64,000 nucleotides of DNA from Kushneria indalinina DSM 14324 (GTDB lineage: Bacteria > Pseudomonadota > Gammaproteobacteria > Pseudomonadales > Halomonadaceae): NCBI RefSeq assembly GCF_003385845.1, contig NZ_QRDJ01000006.1, forward strand, positions 558,001 through 622,000, written 5' to 3'. Each line of letters opens with the position of its first letter. The first letter of the stretch is position 1. Below the pieces are notes generated by a model. It saw nothing but the letters and a program-made list of their open reading frames with translations. It made no database searches and was not told where the DNA came from. Below, one piece after another: positions 24,537 through 33,964 of the stretch. The position numbers were made by a program, and so were the translations under genes.

Positions 24537-24797
24537 ATGGGCAGCGTAATTTTTTGGCTGATTATTGGCGGTGTGGCTGGCTGGATTGCCGGCAAGATCA
24601 TGCGTGGCGGCGGCTTCGGCATCGTCGGCAACATCATTGTCGGTATTGTGGGGGCAGTACTGGGTGGCGCCATCTTCAGCATGTTGGGTGCTGGTTCTGG
24701 CGGCACTATATGGTCACTTATCGTAGCAACTATTGGCTCAGTGATTCTTTTGTGGCTGGTCTCTCTGATCAAGGGCAAGGGTAACGGCAAGGTCTGA
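24537..24797 (+). CDS. GlsB/YeaQ/YmgE-family stress membrane protein
   Basis: An 86-residue hydrophobic, Gly-rich protein starting MGSVIFWLIIGGVAGWIAGK, with about three membrane segments and a basic tail (LIKGKGNGKV). This is the pattern of transglycosylase-associated (Tag) proteins of the YeaQ/YmgE/GlsB family, which are common general-stress proteins with no known catalytic role. The ribosome site is AGGGAG seven bases before the ATG. It stands alone, with its own terminator. Confidence 0.9.
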   Translation: MGSVIFWLIIGGVAGWIAGKIMRGGGFGIVGNIIVGIVGAVLGGAIFSMLGAGSGGTIWSLIVATIGSVILLWLVSLIKGKGNGKV

Positions 24798-24820
24798 ACC
24801 TGCTCCGTTATTCTTCCTGA

Positions 24821-24852
24821 CGACGCCCGGTACTGCCGGGCGTCGTTGCGTT
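24821..24852 (+). terminator. terminator after GlsB-like gene
   Basis: CGACGCCCGG (24821-24830) / CCGGGCGTCG (24836-24845), loop of five bases, followed by TTGCGTTT. Confidence 0.75.
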
Positions 24853-25046
24853 TGGCCCGCTATCTGGTCCCTTTCCCTTATCTTCCATCTTTCAGGCGAC
24901 GCCATTTTCCGCGTTGAATTACCCTTTTTTGTCATGGTCGTCCATACAGTGTTGGCAATCGTGCAAATTGGAAAAGCCCATTAACATCCCGTTACTTGAT
25001 TGTGTAAATTTATCGCCTGTTAGAGACCCATACAGGAAAGCAATCA

Positions 25047-26522
25047 GTGACCGATTCAGCTCCCATCCGCTATACCACGGCCAACGGCGCGCCCGTACCC
25101 AATGATGACGTCAGCATCACCGCTGGCCGTAATGGGCCGCTGACCTTTGATAACTGGCGTCTGTTTGAAAAGCTCGCCCACTTTAATCGTGAACAGATTC
25201 CCGAGCGCGTCGTGCATGCGCGCGGCAGTGCGGCCTTTGGTACCTTTAGCCTTACGCGCGATCTCTCTGACCTGACCATCGCTGATTTCCTGCGTGGCGT
25301 GGATACGCAAACGCCGGTGGCGCTGCGTTTTTCAACCGTGGCCGGCGGCCAGGATTCGGCCGATAACATTCGCGACGTCCGCGGTTTCGCGGTCAAGTTC
25401 TATACCCGTGAAGGCAACCTTGATCTGGTCGGCAATAACACCCCGGTCTTTTTTATTCGCGAGCCGAGCAAGTTCCCCGATTTCATTCATACCCAGAAAA
25501 AGGACCCGCGCACCAATCTGCCCAGCCAGCAGAATCAGTGGGAATTCTGGGCCAATCATCCGCAGTCCTTCCATCAGGTCACGATCCTCAAGTCGGACCG
25601 CGGCATGCCCTACAGCTATCGCACCATGCACGGCTTTGGCTCGCATACGCTGAGCCTTTACAACGATGCCGGTCAGCGCGTCTGGGTGAAGTGGCACTTC
25701 AAGACCAACCAGGGCATTCGCAACATGACGCCCGAGGAAGCGCAGGCGCTGCCGGTCAATCATCATCAGGCGGATCTTTTCAGTCACATCGAGCAGGGCG
25801 ATTTCCCCGGCTGGACGGTCAAGCTGCAGGTGATGACCGAGGAAGAGGCGCGCCACTATCACATCAATCCGTTCGATCTGACCAAGGTCTGGCCGCACAC
25901 TGACTTCCCGCTGATGGAGATCGGACAGCTCGAGCTCAACCGCAACCCGGACAACTATTTTGCCGAGGTGGAACAGCTGGCATTCAGTCCGTCGAACTTC
26001 GTGCCGGGCGTGAGCGCCTCGCCCGATCGCGTACTGCAGTCGCGTCTGTGGTCGTATGCCGATGCGCACCGCTACCGCCTGACGGTCAACTATCAGCAGA
26101 TTCCGGTGAACCAGCCGCGCTGCCCGGTCAACAACTACCAGCGCGATGGCTTCATGGCCGGCACCCTGCGAGATGATGGCCTGGGCGGACAGTACTCGAC
26201 GACCAACTTCTATCCCAATAACCGCGTGGCCCAGGGCGCACCGGCACCGGATGCCCGCGTGGGCGAGCCTCCGATGCCGCTGGAAGCGGATGCGTGGGTG
26301 GGATATTACGACAACACCGATGAAGACAACTTCTCTCAGGCCGGCAACCTGTATCGCCTCTTTGATGAAGGAGAGCGCGATCGTCTGACCAGCACGATCG
26401 CTGCCGATCTGACCGAGGTCGATCAGAGTGTCCGTGATTGCATCGTTGCGCAGTGTCACGCCGCCGATCGCGACTACGGTGAGCGTGTCGAAGCTCGTCT
26501 CAAGGCATTGCTGGGAGGATAA
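25047..26522 (+). CDS. katA: catalase, small-subunit monofunctional
   Basis: A 491-residue haem catalase that breaks hydrogen peroxide to water and oxygen. The catalytic His lies in IPERVVHARGSAAFG, the catalytic Asn in NTPVFFIREPSKF, and the proximal haem Tyr in SRLWSYADAHRYRL. Length fits the small-subunit clades, about 480-500 residues. The GTG start at 25047 has AGGAAAG upstream. No signal peptide is seen, so it is cytoplasmic. A strong terminator separates it from the second catalase gene, so the two can be controlled independently. Confidence 0.94.
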   Translation: MTDSAPIRYTTANGAPVPNDDVSITAGRNGPLTFDNWRLFEKLAHFNREQIPERVVHARGSAAFGTFSLTRDLSDLTIADFLRGVDTQTPVALRFSTVAGGQDSADNIRDVRGFAVKFYTREGNLDLVGNNTPVFFIREPSKFPDFIHTQKKDPRTNLPSQQNQWEFWANHPQSFHQVTILKSDRGMPYSYRTMHGFGSHTLSLYNDAGQRVWVKWHFKTNQGIRNMTPEEAQALPVNHHQADLFSHIEQGDFPGWTVKLQVMTEEEARHYHINPFDLTKVWPHTDFPLMEIGQLELNRNPDNYFAEVEQLAFSPSNFVPGVSASPDRVLQSRLWSYADAHRYRLTVNYQQIPVNQPRCPVNNYQRDGFMAGTLRDDGLGGQYSTTNFYPNNRVAQGAPAPDARVGEPPMPLEADAWVGYYDNTDEDNFSQAGNLYRLFDEGERDRLTSTIAADLTEVDQSVRDCIVAQCHAADRDYGERVEARLKALLGG

Positions 26523-26548
26523 CTGCCATTCATCAGGGAAGATGACAA

Positions 26549-26579
26549 GGCTGTCGGACACTGTCCGGCAGCCTTTTTT
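26549..26579 (+). terminator. terminator after katA
   Basis: GGCTGTCGGAC / GTCCGGCAGCC hairpin (26549-26573) with one T-G pair, directly followed by six T. Confidence 0.85.
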
Positions 26580-26853
26580 GCTGTCAGGAACCGGCAGATG
26601 CAGGCGTTATATATCAGTAAGCCCTTTTTTATCAGTGGTTTGAGAGAAAATGGCTATCAGGGTGATCACGGATTCTCTTTTGGCATGGTGGCGCAAAGGC
26701 ACCTACGCTGATTAGCTGCAAGGTGCCCTGTATTGATTGATCAGTGTCCTGACATGCTGAGCAAATGGTAATTCGAGCGCTTTTCTAAGGCGCCGCCGAT
26801 GGATAGGCAGACCGGCAGTGGTTCATTGCCGAATTCGATGAGGAGACTATACC
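26580..26853. other. intergenic katA-katE, no gene seen
   Basis: About 270 bp, less GC-rich than its flanks, with stop codons in all frames. It must hold the katE promoter, but I see no convincing -35/-10 pair. The only clear signal is the GGAG ribosome site before the GTG of katE. Confidence 0.5.
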
Positions 26854-28998
26854 GTGGCAAATAATCCCTATAGCGCGTCCAACAATGACGGTCCGCATGA
26901 CACTGATTTCAAGACCAGTGATCAGAGCAAGAATGAAAGCCTTGAGCAGTTTCGCAATGATGCTGAAGGCCACGACCTGCGTACCAACAACGGCGTACGC
27001 ATTGCCGACAACCACAACTCCCTGAAGGCAGGTGAGCGTGGTCCAACGCTGATGGAGGACTTCATCTTCCGCGAGAAGATGAACCATTTCGATCACGAGC
27101 GTATCCCTGAGCGTATTGTGCACGCCCGCGGCGCCGCCGCGCACGGCGTGTTCGAGGCCTACCCGGAGGCCGAGCAGTATTCCAAGGCAGCGGTATTCAA
27201 GGCCGGCAAGCAGACACCGACCTTTGTACGCTTTTCCACCGTGCAGGGCTCGCGCGGCTCCAACGATACCGTGCGTGATGTGCGTGGCTTTGCGACCAAG
27301 TTTTATACCGAAGAGGGCAACTGGGATCTGGTTGGCAACGACATGCCGATCTTTTTCATCCAGGACGCCATCAAATTTCCCGACTTCGTGCACGCTGTAA
27401 AGCCCGAACCGCACAACGAGATTCCGCAGGGGCAGTCGGCGCACGATACCTTCTGGGATTTTGTCTCCCTGATGCCGGAGTCGGCGGCCATGGTGCTGTG
27501 GACCATGTCTGATCGCGCTTTTCCGCGCAGCTATCGTTCCATGGAAGGTTTCGGGATTCATACCTTCCGACTGGTCGACAAGCAGGGCAAGTCGCGCTTT
27601 GTGAAGTTTCACTGGAAGCCGCTGGCAGGCACCTGGTCATTTATCTGGGATGAGGCGCAGCTGCTGTGGGGTCGCGACCCGGATTTCAACCGTCGCGAGA
27701 TGGCCACCGATATCAGCAACGGTGACTATCTTGAGTGGGAACTGTGCGCCCAGATCATCGAGGAAGAAGACGAGCACAAGTTCGACTTCGACATTCTGGA
27801 TGCGACCAAACTGATTCCCGAAGAGATCGTGCCGGTTACACCGCTGGGCAAGCTGACGCTCAACCGTAACCCGGACAACTACTTCGCCGAGACCGAGCAG
27901 GTCGCGTTTAATCCGGGACACATCGTGCCGGGGATCGACTTCACCAACGATCCGCTGCTGCAGGGTCGTCTGTTCTCCTATCTCGATACCCAGATGCTGC
28001 GTCTGGGCGGGCCGAACTTCAAGGAGATCCCGATCAACCGTCCGGTCACGCCGGTGCATAACAATCAGCGTGACAGCTTCCATCGCATGACGATCAACAA
28101 GGGTCAGGCCTCCTACGAGCCCAACTCGATTGACGACGGCTGGCCGCGTGAAACGCCGCCGGCAGCGGAAAATGGCGGGTTTGAATCGGTCAACGAGCGC
28201 GTTGATGCGCACAAGGTTCGCGGTCGCAGTGCTTCCTTTGCCGATCACTACTCGCAGGCGACGCTGTTCTGGAACAGCCAGACAGACGTGGAAAAGGAGC
28301 ACATCGTTCAGGCCTACGCGTTTGAGCTTTCCAAGGTCGAACGCCCGTGGATTCGTGAGCGCGTGATCCAGCAGATCCTGCCCAACATCGATCTGGACCT
28401 GGCGCGTCGTGTCGGTGAGATTCACGGCATCGAGGCACCGACAGAAAAGCCGGCCTCGGCAGAAGAGCTGGGCAAGAGCACGCTGACCGAGTCGCCCTCG
28501 CTGAGTCTGATGGCGCGTCTGCCCGGCAATATCAAATACCGCAAGGTGGCCATTCTGGTTGCCGACGGGGTTGATCTTGACCAGGTCACGGCGCTGCAGT
28601 CGAAGCTCAAGGCCGAAGGCGCGCAGGGCATGATCATTGCGCCGACCATGGCACCGGTCAAGGCAAGCAATGGCAACACCATCACGCCGGACGCCATGCT
28701 CAACGGTTTGCCGTCGGTCACCATGGATGCGGTACTGATCGCCGGTGGCGCGCAGAGCATCGAAACGCTCAAGGCCAGCGGTCAGGGACGCTACTATCCG
28801 CAGGAGGCCTGGAAGCATCTGAAGGTGATCGGCGCCGTAGGTGAGGGCAAGGATCTTCTTGAGGCGGCCAATATCAGGATGGATGAAGGTGTGCTGACGG
28901 GTGACACCGTTGATGCCATCTTTGATGATTTTAAAAAGCTGCTCGGCCAGCATCGCGTGTGGAGCCGCAATCCGGAGGCCAACACTCAGCCGGCCTGA
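26854..28998 (+). CDS. katE: catalase HPII, large subunit
   Basis: A 714-residue large-subunit haem catalase. The catalytic His is in [18 protein letters not shown], the Asn in [15 protein letters not shown], and the haem-ligand Tyr in [18 protein letters not shown]-terminal flavodoxin/DJ-1-like domain (from about residue 545, [20 protein letters not shown]) is the mark of the HPII clade. An extra N-terminal arm (residues 1-60) helps lock the tetramer in this clade. The GTG start follows GAGGAG. E. coli katE is stationary-phase induced; no promoter evidence for that is visible here. Confidence 0.94.
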   Translation: MANNPYSASNNDGPHDTDFKTSDQSKNESLEQFRNDAEGHDLRTNNGVRIADNHNSLKAGERGPTLMEDFIFREKMNHFDHERIPERIVHARGAAAHGVFEAYPEAEQYSKAAVFKAGKQTPTFVRFSTVQGSRGSNDTVRDVRGFATKFYTEEGNWDLVGNDMPIFFIQDAIKFPDFVHAVKPEPHNEIPQGQSAHDTFWDFVSLMPESAAMVLWTMSDRAFPRSYRSMEGFGIHTFRLVDKQGKSRFVKFHWKPLAGTWSFIWDEAQLLWGRDPDFNRREMATDISNGDYLEWELCAQIIEEEDEHKFDFDILDATKLIPEEIVPVTPLGKLTLNRNPDNYFAETEQVAFNPGHIVPGIDFTNDPLLQGRLFSYLDTQMLRLGGPNFKEIPINRPVTPVHNNQRDSFHRMTINKGQASYEPNSIDDGWPRETPPAAENGGFESVNERVDAHKVRGRSASFADHYSQATLFWNSQTDVEKEHIVQAYAFELSKVERPWIRERVIQQILPNIDLDLARRVGEIHGIEAPTEKPASAEELGKSTLTESPSLSLMARLPGNIKYRKVAILVADGVDLDQVTALQSKLKAEGAQGMIIAPTMAPVKASNGNTITPDAMLNGLPSVTMDAVLIAGGAQSIETLKASGQGRYYPQEAWKHLKVIGAVGEGKDLLEAANIRMDEGVLTGDTVDAIFDDFKKLLGQHRVWSRNPEANTQPA

Positions 28999-29034
28999 TT
29001 CCGCGGATCAAGCTCCGTTATCCGATGACTGATA

Positions 29035-29057
29035 ACCCCGGCTTGGCCGGGGTTTTT
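29035..29057 (+). terminator. terminator after katE
   Basis: ACCCCGGC (29035-29042) / GCCGGGGT (29046-29053) with a three-base loop and a T-run. Confidence 0.85.
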
Positions 29058-29210
29058 AGTGTCCGCCTGTGGATTAACATATTATGACCATCCGGAGTGG
29101 ACGTTCGCACAAGAGCTGCGTATGTTGCTTGCCAAACCGGCATCTGTCAGTCATCTGCCAAAAGGCATGGCGGATTTGCCCCGCTTACGTCAGTGCTTTG
29201 AGTGGATATC

Positions 29211-30503
29211 ATGGCCTCTTCCAAAGAGCGATTTATTGGACTTGAGTGGCTGAGATTTTTTCTCGGTCTCTACATCGTCATCTTTCATACCCTGCATAAC
29301 TACCCGTCCATCAGAAGCTGGTCGGGCTATGTCACGGATCTGGGATTTTTTTCGACCAGTACCTTTTTTATCCTGTCAGGTTTTTTGCTGGCTCATGTCT
29401 ATCTCAATGATCAGCACGAGATGCGTGAGCCGGCCAAAAGCTTCATGACCAAGCGGTTTGCCAACCTGTATCCGATCCATATCGGCTCGTGTCTGCTGGC
29501 CATGGCGGTGTCCGCCGGGGTGGGATATCTGGCCCTGACGGCGCAGGATGCCGGCACCTCGCTGCGCTTTGTACTCTATGACGTCAACAACGACACCGGC
29601 ATCGTCAACCCTGAGGCCCTGCGCCACACCATGGGTGATGTTGAGCTCTGGTTTAATGTCGTGCTCAACGTATTCATGCTGCACGCATGGAACCCCTATT
29701 ATCTGACGTTCAATCCGCCGTCCTGGTCGATCTCGGCCCTGTTTTTCTTTTATCTGACCTTTCCCTTCATTGCGCCCCGGCTCATGAAGGTCAAAAGGAC
29801 ACGGCTGGCCATCCTGGTCACCAATCTGGTCTATCTGGTGCCGCCCTTGCTGGTGGTAGCCTTTACGCCCTATGACATGCCGGAAACAGGCATCCTGCAT
29901 CGCAACCCCATCATTCGTTTGCCCGAGTTCATTGCCGGTATCCTGCTGTGCGCCTTTTACATGCAGCAGAAAAACGCCGGCAGTCTGCTCAAGGCACGCG
30001 GCAAACTGATGTTGACGCTGTATATCGTGGTGTGTTGTCTGGTGGCCACCTGGCTGCTTGAGCACGGGCGCGCCTGGTACTACCTGCTGCATAACGGCTT
30101 GTTGCTGACGGCTGAAATGGCACTGATCTATCTGTGCGTGCACATCCCCACGCCTGACAGCAAGCGGTTGACCAAGTTTGCCGGGCGTCTGGGTGGGGCA
30201 TCGCTGCCCATGTTTGCCCTGCATGTGCCGCTTTATGTGATCTTTACTCGCAGTGAGCAGATTTTAAAGGGCGAGCCGTCCCTGTGTGCCGACAACCTGC
30301 GCCTGTGTCTGGCGGCGGCCGGTGATAGTTCCATATGGCTCTATCCGGTCTATCTGTTGATGACCGTGGTTCTTTGCGTTCTCTTTCAGGAGCAGTTTGT
30401 CGTACGTATTCGCCGCTGGATCCTGGGCTGGATGCTGCCCTCGGCCCCTGCGCGTAACAAGACACATGCCGAGCGCATGGCGGACCCGCGCGAACCCCGC
30501 TGA
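29211..30503 (+). CDS. acyltransferase-3 family membrane protein (OafA/YrhL-like)
   Basis: A 430-residue integral membrane acyltransferase with ten or so hydrophobic segments. The N-terminal signature GLEWLRFFLGLYIVIFHTLH contains the R and H residues of the family active site, and FFSTSTFFILSGFLLAHVY matches the next conserved segment. Family members transfer acetyl or other acyl groups to surface polysaccharides, lipid A or peptidoglycan. The start is uncertain: ATG at 29211 or GTG at 29202, neither with a strong ribosome site. Neighbours give no clear acceptor. It stands alone, or leads into the DUF1266 gene 72 bp further on. Confidence 0.85.
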   Translation: MASSKERFIGLEWLRFFLGLYIVIFHTLHNYPSIRSWSGYVTDLGFFSTSTFFILSGFLLAHVYLNDQHEMREPAKSFMTKRFANLYPIHIGSCLLAMAVSAGVGYLALTAQDAGTSLRFVLYDVNNDTGIVNPEALRHTMGDVELWFNVVLNVFMLHAWNPYYLTFNPPSWSISALFFFYLTFPFIAPRLMKVKRTRLAILVTNLVYLVPPLLVVAFTPYDMPETGILHRNPIIRLPEFIAGILLCAFYMQQKNAGSLLKARGKLMLTLYIVVCCLVATWLLEHGRAWYYLLHNGLLLTAEMALIYLCVHIPTPDSKRLTKFAGRLGGASLPMFALHVPLYVIFTRSEQILKGEPSLCADNLRLCLAAAGDSSIWLYPVYLLMTVVLCVLFQEQFVVRIRRWILGWMLPSAPARNKTHAERMADPREPR

Positions 30504-30508
30504 GACAA

Positions 30509-30548
30509 GGGGGCGGTTCAGGTTACAATAACGACAACGACCGCCCCC
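30509..30548 (+). terminator. possible hairpin after acyltransferase
   Basis: GGGGGCGGT (30509-30517) / ACCGCCCCC (30540-30548), 22-base loop, no T-run. Termination is doubtful. Confidence 0.35.
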
Positions 30549-30575
30549 GCAATGGCGTGACCGAACATCTGTCCC

Positions 30576-32858
30576 ATGAGGTATTTTTTGAAAGAGAGCC
30601 TGCAGACCTGGTGCGCCCAGCGTCTGGCCAGCCATGGCTGGCATCGTGAGGTGCCGCCCGAGCGTGCCATGAACGTTTCTCGTGCCCTTGCCCGTCTGCG
30701 CAGCATGGACATCGAGGAGCCTGGTGCTCTGGGGTGGCAGATGGTAGGGCGCCTTGATCAGGCGCAGCGTGATGAAGCCGTCACCATGCTGGTGCTGGCC
30801 TTCAATGCCCAGTGGCTGGATGAGCAGGCGCTCGCGCAGTGGCTGACCTGGCTTCAGGAGGAGACCACGCAGCCCCCGTGGCCCGATCAGGGCGACAGTG
30901 CGATATGGCGTGCCCGCGCCCCCTTTGCCCCCATCATGATCGACAGCATGGAAGCGGCCGGCCTTGAGCGCGAACGCACCGGGCATTTCCTGCGCGAGGT
31001 CTGGTCCATTCATGAACGTGATGAGCTGATACGCATGCTGCTCTGGTTGGCCGGGCAGGGGCATCGTCACGGCTGGGAGCTGGATCATCTGCGCTTTGAA
31101 GCCATGACCCGGCCGCAACGGTTGCAGTGGCACGCGCGCATGGCGCCCCAGGCGACCTATGCCGCCACGCTCGAGGCGCTGGTGGTACAGGGGCAGCCCC
31201 GAGATGTGGCCGCGTGGGACTGGTTGCGTCTGGTGGATCTGGCCTGGGCCGGCATGACCATGGGCTGGCTTGATCAGGACGAAGCCAGAGGCTTTGCCGC
31301 GCACGGGGTGGATCTTCTGACGCGTCGTTATGACAGCTGGCATGACGTGGCACTGGCCTGGCAGCGTGGCCGCAGTCTGCATGAAGGGCTCGATCTACTG
31401 GAGAACTTCACGGTGGAATGGCAGCTGCTGCTTGAAGCGCCCGATAGTCCCTGGCAACGGCCGCTCCATGAGCTGCTTGACGATGATCTTCGTGAACGTT
31501 CGCGAGCGATGATCCGCAGGCTGCGCAGCAGTGCGCGTCACTGGGCACTGGCAGTGGCCTCCATTAGGGAGTCGGATCTGCTGTATCGTCAGTACGCGGC
31601 GCCCGGTGTGAGCGATGATCAGCGCCGGCTGAGTCGGGAATACCTCAACGAGATTCTGGACTGGCGACCGGAAGAGGGCGTGGCAGGGCTGTCACGCTTC
31701 TGGATGCCGGGGCAGGTACACCATCTCAATCAGCTGGCCTCCGATGCCCTGCATGGCAGGCTGCCGGACACGGCAACCCCCTTTGGTACCCCATCACCCG
31801 AGCTTTTGGCCTACCGTCAGCAGTTGGCAGGCTGCGCGTCGGTCTCTGCCACGATCATCATGGCGGAAAAATATGCCTTTCATCTTCAGATGTTTGAAAG
31901 TGCCGACCATGGTGAAGCCGAGCTGCTGGAGCGCTATTACACCCGGCTTGCTGCCACGCTGAGCCGTCACTACCTCAGTGTGGATGCCATGCTGGAGGCC
32001 TGGGTGTGGTGGGAGCAGACCCTGCCTGAAGACAGCACGCAGGAGTCGCTGGTCGAGGATATTGAATGGCATCGCCATGACCCCGGCAGCCCCTTTCACT
32101 GGCTGACCGCGCCTGCCGGCTTTCATCAGGAGCCGGGTAAACGGCCGTCGTTGTCACGCTTCACGGCGCTCTCGCTCTCGGGGCCGCTCAATGCCGCGCT
32201 CTGGGGCGAGCCTGAAAGACAGTATGGTGTACAGGCCACCGAAATCCGTGAATGGCTGGACAGTCACTATGGCCTTGGGGGTACGGCGCAGCTGATTCGT
32301 TTTCTCGATTTTCTGGTCGAGGCGGGCGATCGTCAGGAGTATCTGATCAACTACGGTCCCTATACGCTCAATCAGCGACGCCTGCAGCAGGAAATTGCCG
32401 TGCTTGAGTCTGCCAATTGCAGTGAAGATGAAAGGGTGCATCTGGAAAGGTTGCGCCGCGTGCTGAAAAACGATCATCAATGCAACGATATCGATATGGC
32501 CGCATGGGACATCGCGCAGCTGGTGGATCTTGCTGCTGCCGGGCGGCAGCTGGGCTGGTTAAGTGCAGAAAGGCTTCACCACTATCTGGATCAGGCGCTG
32601 GCGCTGGCCTCCCGCCATTACAGTGACTGGTGGGCCTACGGCAAGGGGATGCTGGCAGGCTACAGCTTTTTCATGGTCGACACCCCCGAGCGTGAACACT
32701 TTCTGGCGGAATTCAATCAGGCCATGATGGCCTGGCAGACAGGGCTGCCGCCGCTGGCCGGCAGCTGGGCCAGCCTTGATTTTCCCGGTGCTCAGCCGCG
32801 ACGCTGGCCACCATTGCACGCCGATACGCTACCGGGAGATGCGCGTGTTCTGCATTAA
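30576..32858 (+). CDS. large protein with two DUF1266 domains
   Basis: A 760-residue cytoplasmic protein, rich in Trp, Leu and His, with no signal or membrane span. Two copies of a DUF1266-like unit are visible. The first core is AAWDWLRLVDLAWAGMTMGW followed by RRYDSWHDVALAWQRGRSLH (about residues 120-290). The second is AAWDIAQLVDLAAAGRQLGW followed by SRHYSDWWAYGKGMLAGYSF (about 560-715). A divergent stretch near 430-490 with SRHYLSVDAMLEAWVWWEQ may be a third, degraded copy. DUF1266 proteins such as E. coli YbeU/YbeR have no known function. The ATG at 30576 has a weak ribosome site. The single-unit family is usually 230-300 residues, so this is a long tandem version. Confidence 0.7.
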   Translation: MRYFLKESLQTWCAQRLASHGWHREVPPERAMNVSRALARLRSMDIEEPGALGWQMVGRLDQAQRDEAVTMLVLAFNAQWLDEQALAQWLTWLQEETTQPPWPDQGDSAIWRARAPFAPIMIDSMEAAGLERERTGHFLREVWSIHERDELIRMLLWLAGQGHRHGWELDHLRFEAMTRPQRLQWHARMAPQATYAATLEALVVQGQPRDVAAWDWLRLVDLAWAGMTMGWLDQDEARGFAAHGVDLLTRRYDSWHDVALAWQRGRSLHEGLDLLENFTVEWQLLLEAPDSPWQRPLHELLDDDLRERSRAMIRRLRSSARHWALAVASIRESDLLYRQYAAPGVSDDQRRLSREYLNEILDWRPEEGVAGLSRFWMPGQVHHLNQLASDALHGRLPDTATPFGTPSPELLAYRQQLAGCASVSATIIMAEKYAFHLQMFESADHGEAELLERYYTRLAATLSRHYLSVDAMLEAWVWWEQTLPEDSTQESLVEDIEWHRHDPGSPFHWLTAPAGFHQEPGKRPSLSRFTALSLSGPLNAALWGEPERQYGVQATEIREWLDSHYGLGGTAQLIRFLDFLVEAGDRQEYLINYGPYTLNQRRLQQEIAVLESANCSEDERVHLERLRRVLKNDHQCNDIDMAAWDIAQLVDLAAAGRQLGWLSAERLHHYLDQALALASRHYSDWWAYGKGMLAGYSFFMVDTPEREHFLAEFNQAMMAWQTGLPPLAGSWASLDFPGAQPRRWPPLHADTLPGDARVLH

Positions 32859-32990
32859 CGCAGTCATGAGTAATCATTAATGTCCTTTTGTTACCTTTGA
32901 CTGGCTTTCGATTAATGCTTTGGTCATAACAAGGGTGGTTTGATTAATTTTAAATACTCGCCACCCTTGATCAAATTCCTTACCATCCTG

Positions 32991-33012
32991 AAGGCGTCGT
33001 TTTTGACGCCTT
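32991..33012 (+). terminator. hairpin between DUF1266 and NlpC/P60 genes
   Basis: AAGGCGTC (32991-32998) / GACGCCTT (33005-33012), loop GTTTTT, followed by ATTTCC. Another hairpin precedes it: AAGGGTGG (32931-32938) / CCACCCTT (32961-32968), with an AT-rich loop. Either could end the DUF1266 transcript. Confidence 0.5.
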
Positions 33013-33079
33013 ATTTCCTCTCTGTACACGAGAATTTCAGGATGCTTCCAGTGCGCCATCAACAAAAAGGGCCGTATGA

Positions 33080-33676
33080 ATGCGGCGAATAATCATGGGT
33101 AGTCTGGTGTGTCTTGCTTTAGGTGGGTGTGCTGCTTCTCAGCCCGGTTCTCAGGATGGTGCAAAGGATATGGCCATGCTTTCGCTTTCGACGGCCAAGG
33201 CGTCGAAAGCGAAAGCAGGAAAGAATGCCCGTCAGACGTCCCGGTATGACTATACCTCGCCTGAGGATGCCTATCCGGTCGATATAGAGGCCGCGTTGAT
33301 GGCTGAATATGATACCTGGCAGGGCACACCCTACAAGTTCGGGGGCGAGAGCAGCAGCGGTATCGACTGTTCGGCACTGGTACAACAGGTCTTTCGTGAC
33401 AGCTTCAACTTTGACCTGCCGCGAACTACCGCCGGACAGGTACTGACCGGTCGGCGCATTGAAAAAACGGCACTCAAGGCCGGTGACCTGGTCTTTTTCA
33501 GGCCATGGCGCGGTGACCGGCATGTCGGCATCTACGTCGGTGAGGGCCGCTTCATGCATGCTTCAAGCTCCAGAGGCGTCAAGATTTCCCGACTGGACAA
33601 TCCCTACTGGAGCCGACATTACTGGCAGTCCCGCCGCACGCTGGATACCAATGCGCTTGCCATGCGCACTCCCTGA
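33080..33676 (+). CDS. NlpC/P60 lipoprotein endopeptidase (Spr/MepS-like)
   Basis: A 198-residue lipoprotein. The signal peptide MRRIIMGSLVCLALGGCAAS has a lipobox ending at Cys17. The C-terminal NlpC/P60 domain shows GTPYKFGGESSSGIDCSALV (catalytic Cys), GDLVFFRPWRGDRHVGIYVG (catalytic His) and GRFMHASSSRGVKISRLD (third polar residue). It is expected to cut peptidoglycan stem-peptide cross-links from the outer or inner membrane, like MepS/NlpC. A short Lys/Ala/Ser-rich linker (residues 35-55) joins the lipid anchor to the domain. Single gene, closed by a strong terminator. Confidence 0.92.
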   Translation: MRRIIMGSLVCLALGGCAASQPGSQDGAKDMAMLSLSTAKASKAKAGKNARQTSRYDYTSPEDAYPVDIEAALMAEYDTWQGTPYKFGGESSSGIDCSALVQQVFRDSFNFDLPRTTAGQVLTGRRIEKTALKAGDLVFFRPWRGDRHVGIYVGEGRFMHASSSRGVKISRLDNPYWSRHYWQSRRTLDTNALAMRTP

Positions 33677-33690
33677 ACACCTGAAGCATC

Positions 33691-33726
33691 AAAACGGGCC
33701 GATATTGTGAAATATCGGCCCGTTTT
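33691..33726 (+). terminator. terminator after NlpC/P60 gene
   Basis: A long stem: AAAACGGGCCGATATT pairs with AATATCGGCCCGTTTT (33691-33726). The A- and T-rich ends allow termination in both directions. Confidence 0.9.
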
Positions 33727-33873
33727 GTTTTCCCACCCTGTTGACCATCCGGATGTGACTGCGATGGCAGGCCACTATTCCTCCACAGCGTTTTTTATAC
33801 CGTTACCTTCTGTCCCACCAGTTTGAAGCCACCTGATCCTGTTCTGCCTCGATACGCCATGACTTCTCATTTC

Positions 33874-33904
33874 TTGTACAAGATATATAAACATATTGTA
33901 CAAT
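33874..33904 (+). promoter_or_regulatory. twin TTGTACAA operators over a promoter
   Basis: TTGTACAA occurs at 33874-33881 and again at 33896-33903, 22 bp centre to centre (two helical turns). The first extends to the perfect 12-mer TCTTGTACAAGA and the second to the perfect 10-mer ATTGTACAAT. They overlap a plausible promoter with -35 TGTACA (33876-33881), 17-bp spacer and -10 TACAAT (33899-33904). The next gene starts at 33965. Confidence 0.6.
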
Positions 33905-33964
33905 CGCAAAGGCGTACGGCTGGCAGGATGCCGGCCTGAATATTGACTTCAGGACTTTTCAGGT

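Noticed and set aside
24398-24790. Minus-strand open frame over the GlsB-like gene
   Set aside because: Pro/Ile-rich mirror of the small Gly-rich membrane protein, not a gene.
25332-26561. Long open frame antisense to katA (about 409 codons)
   Set aside because: It mirrors the katA codons, has no family motif and no ribosome site. It is an effect of GC-rich codon use.
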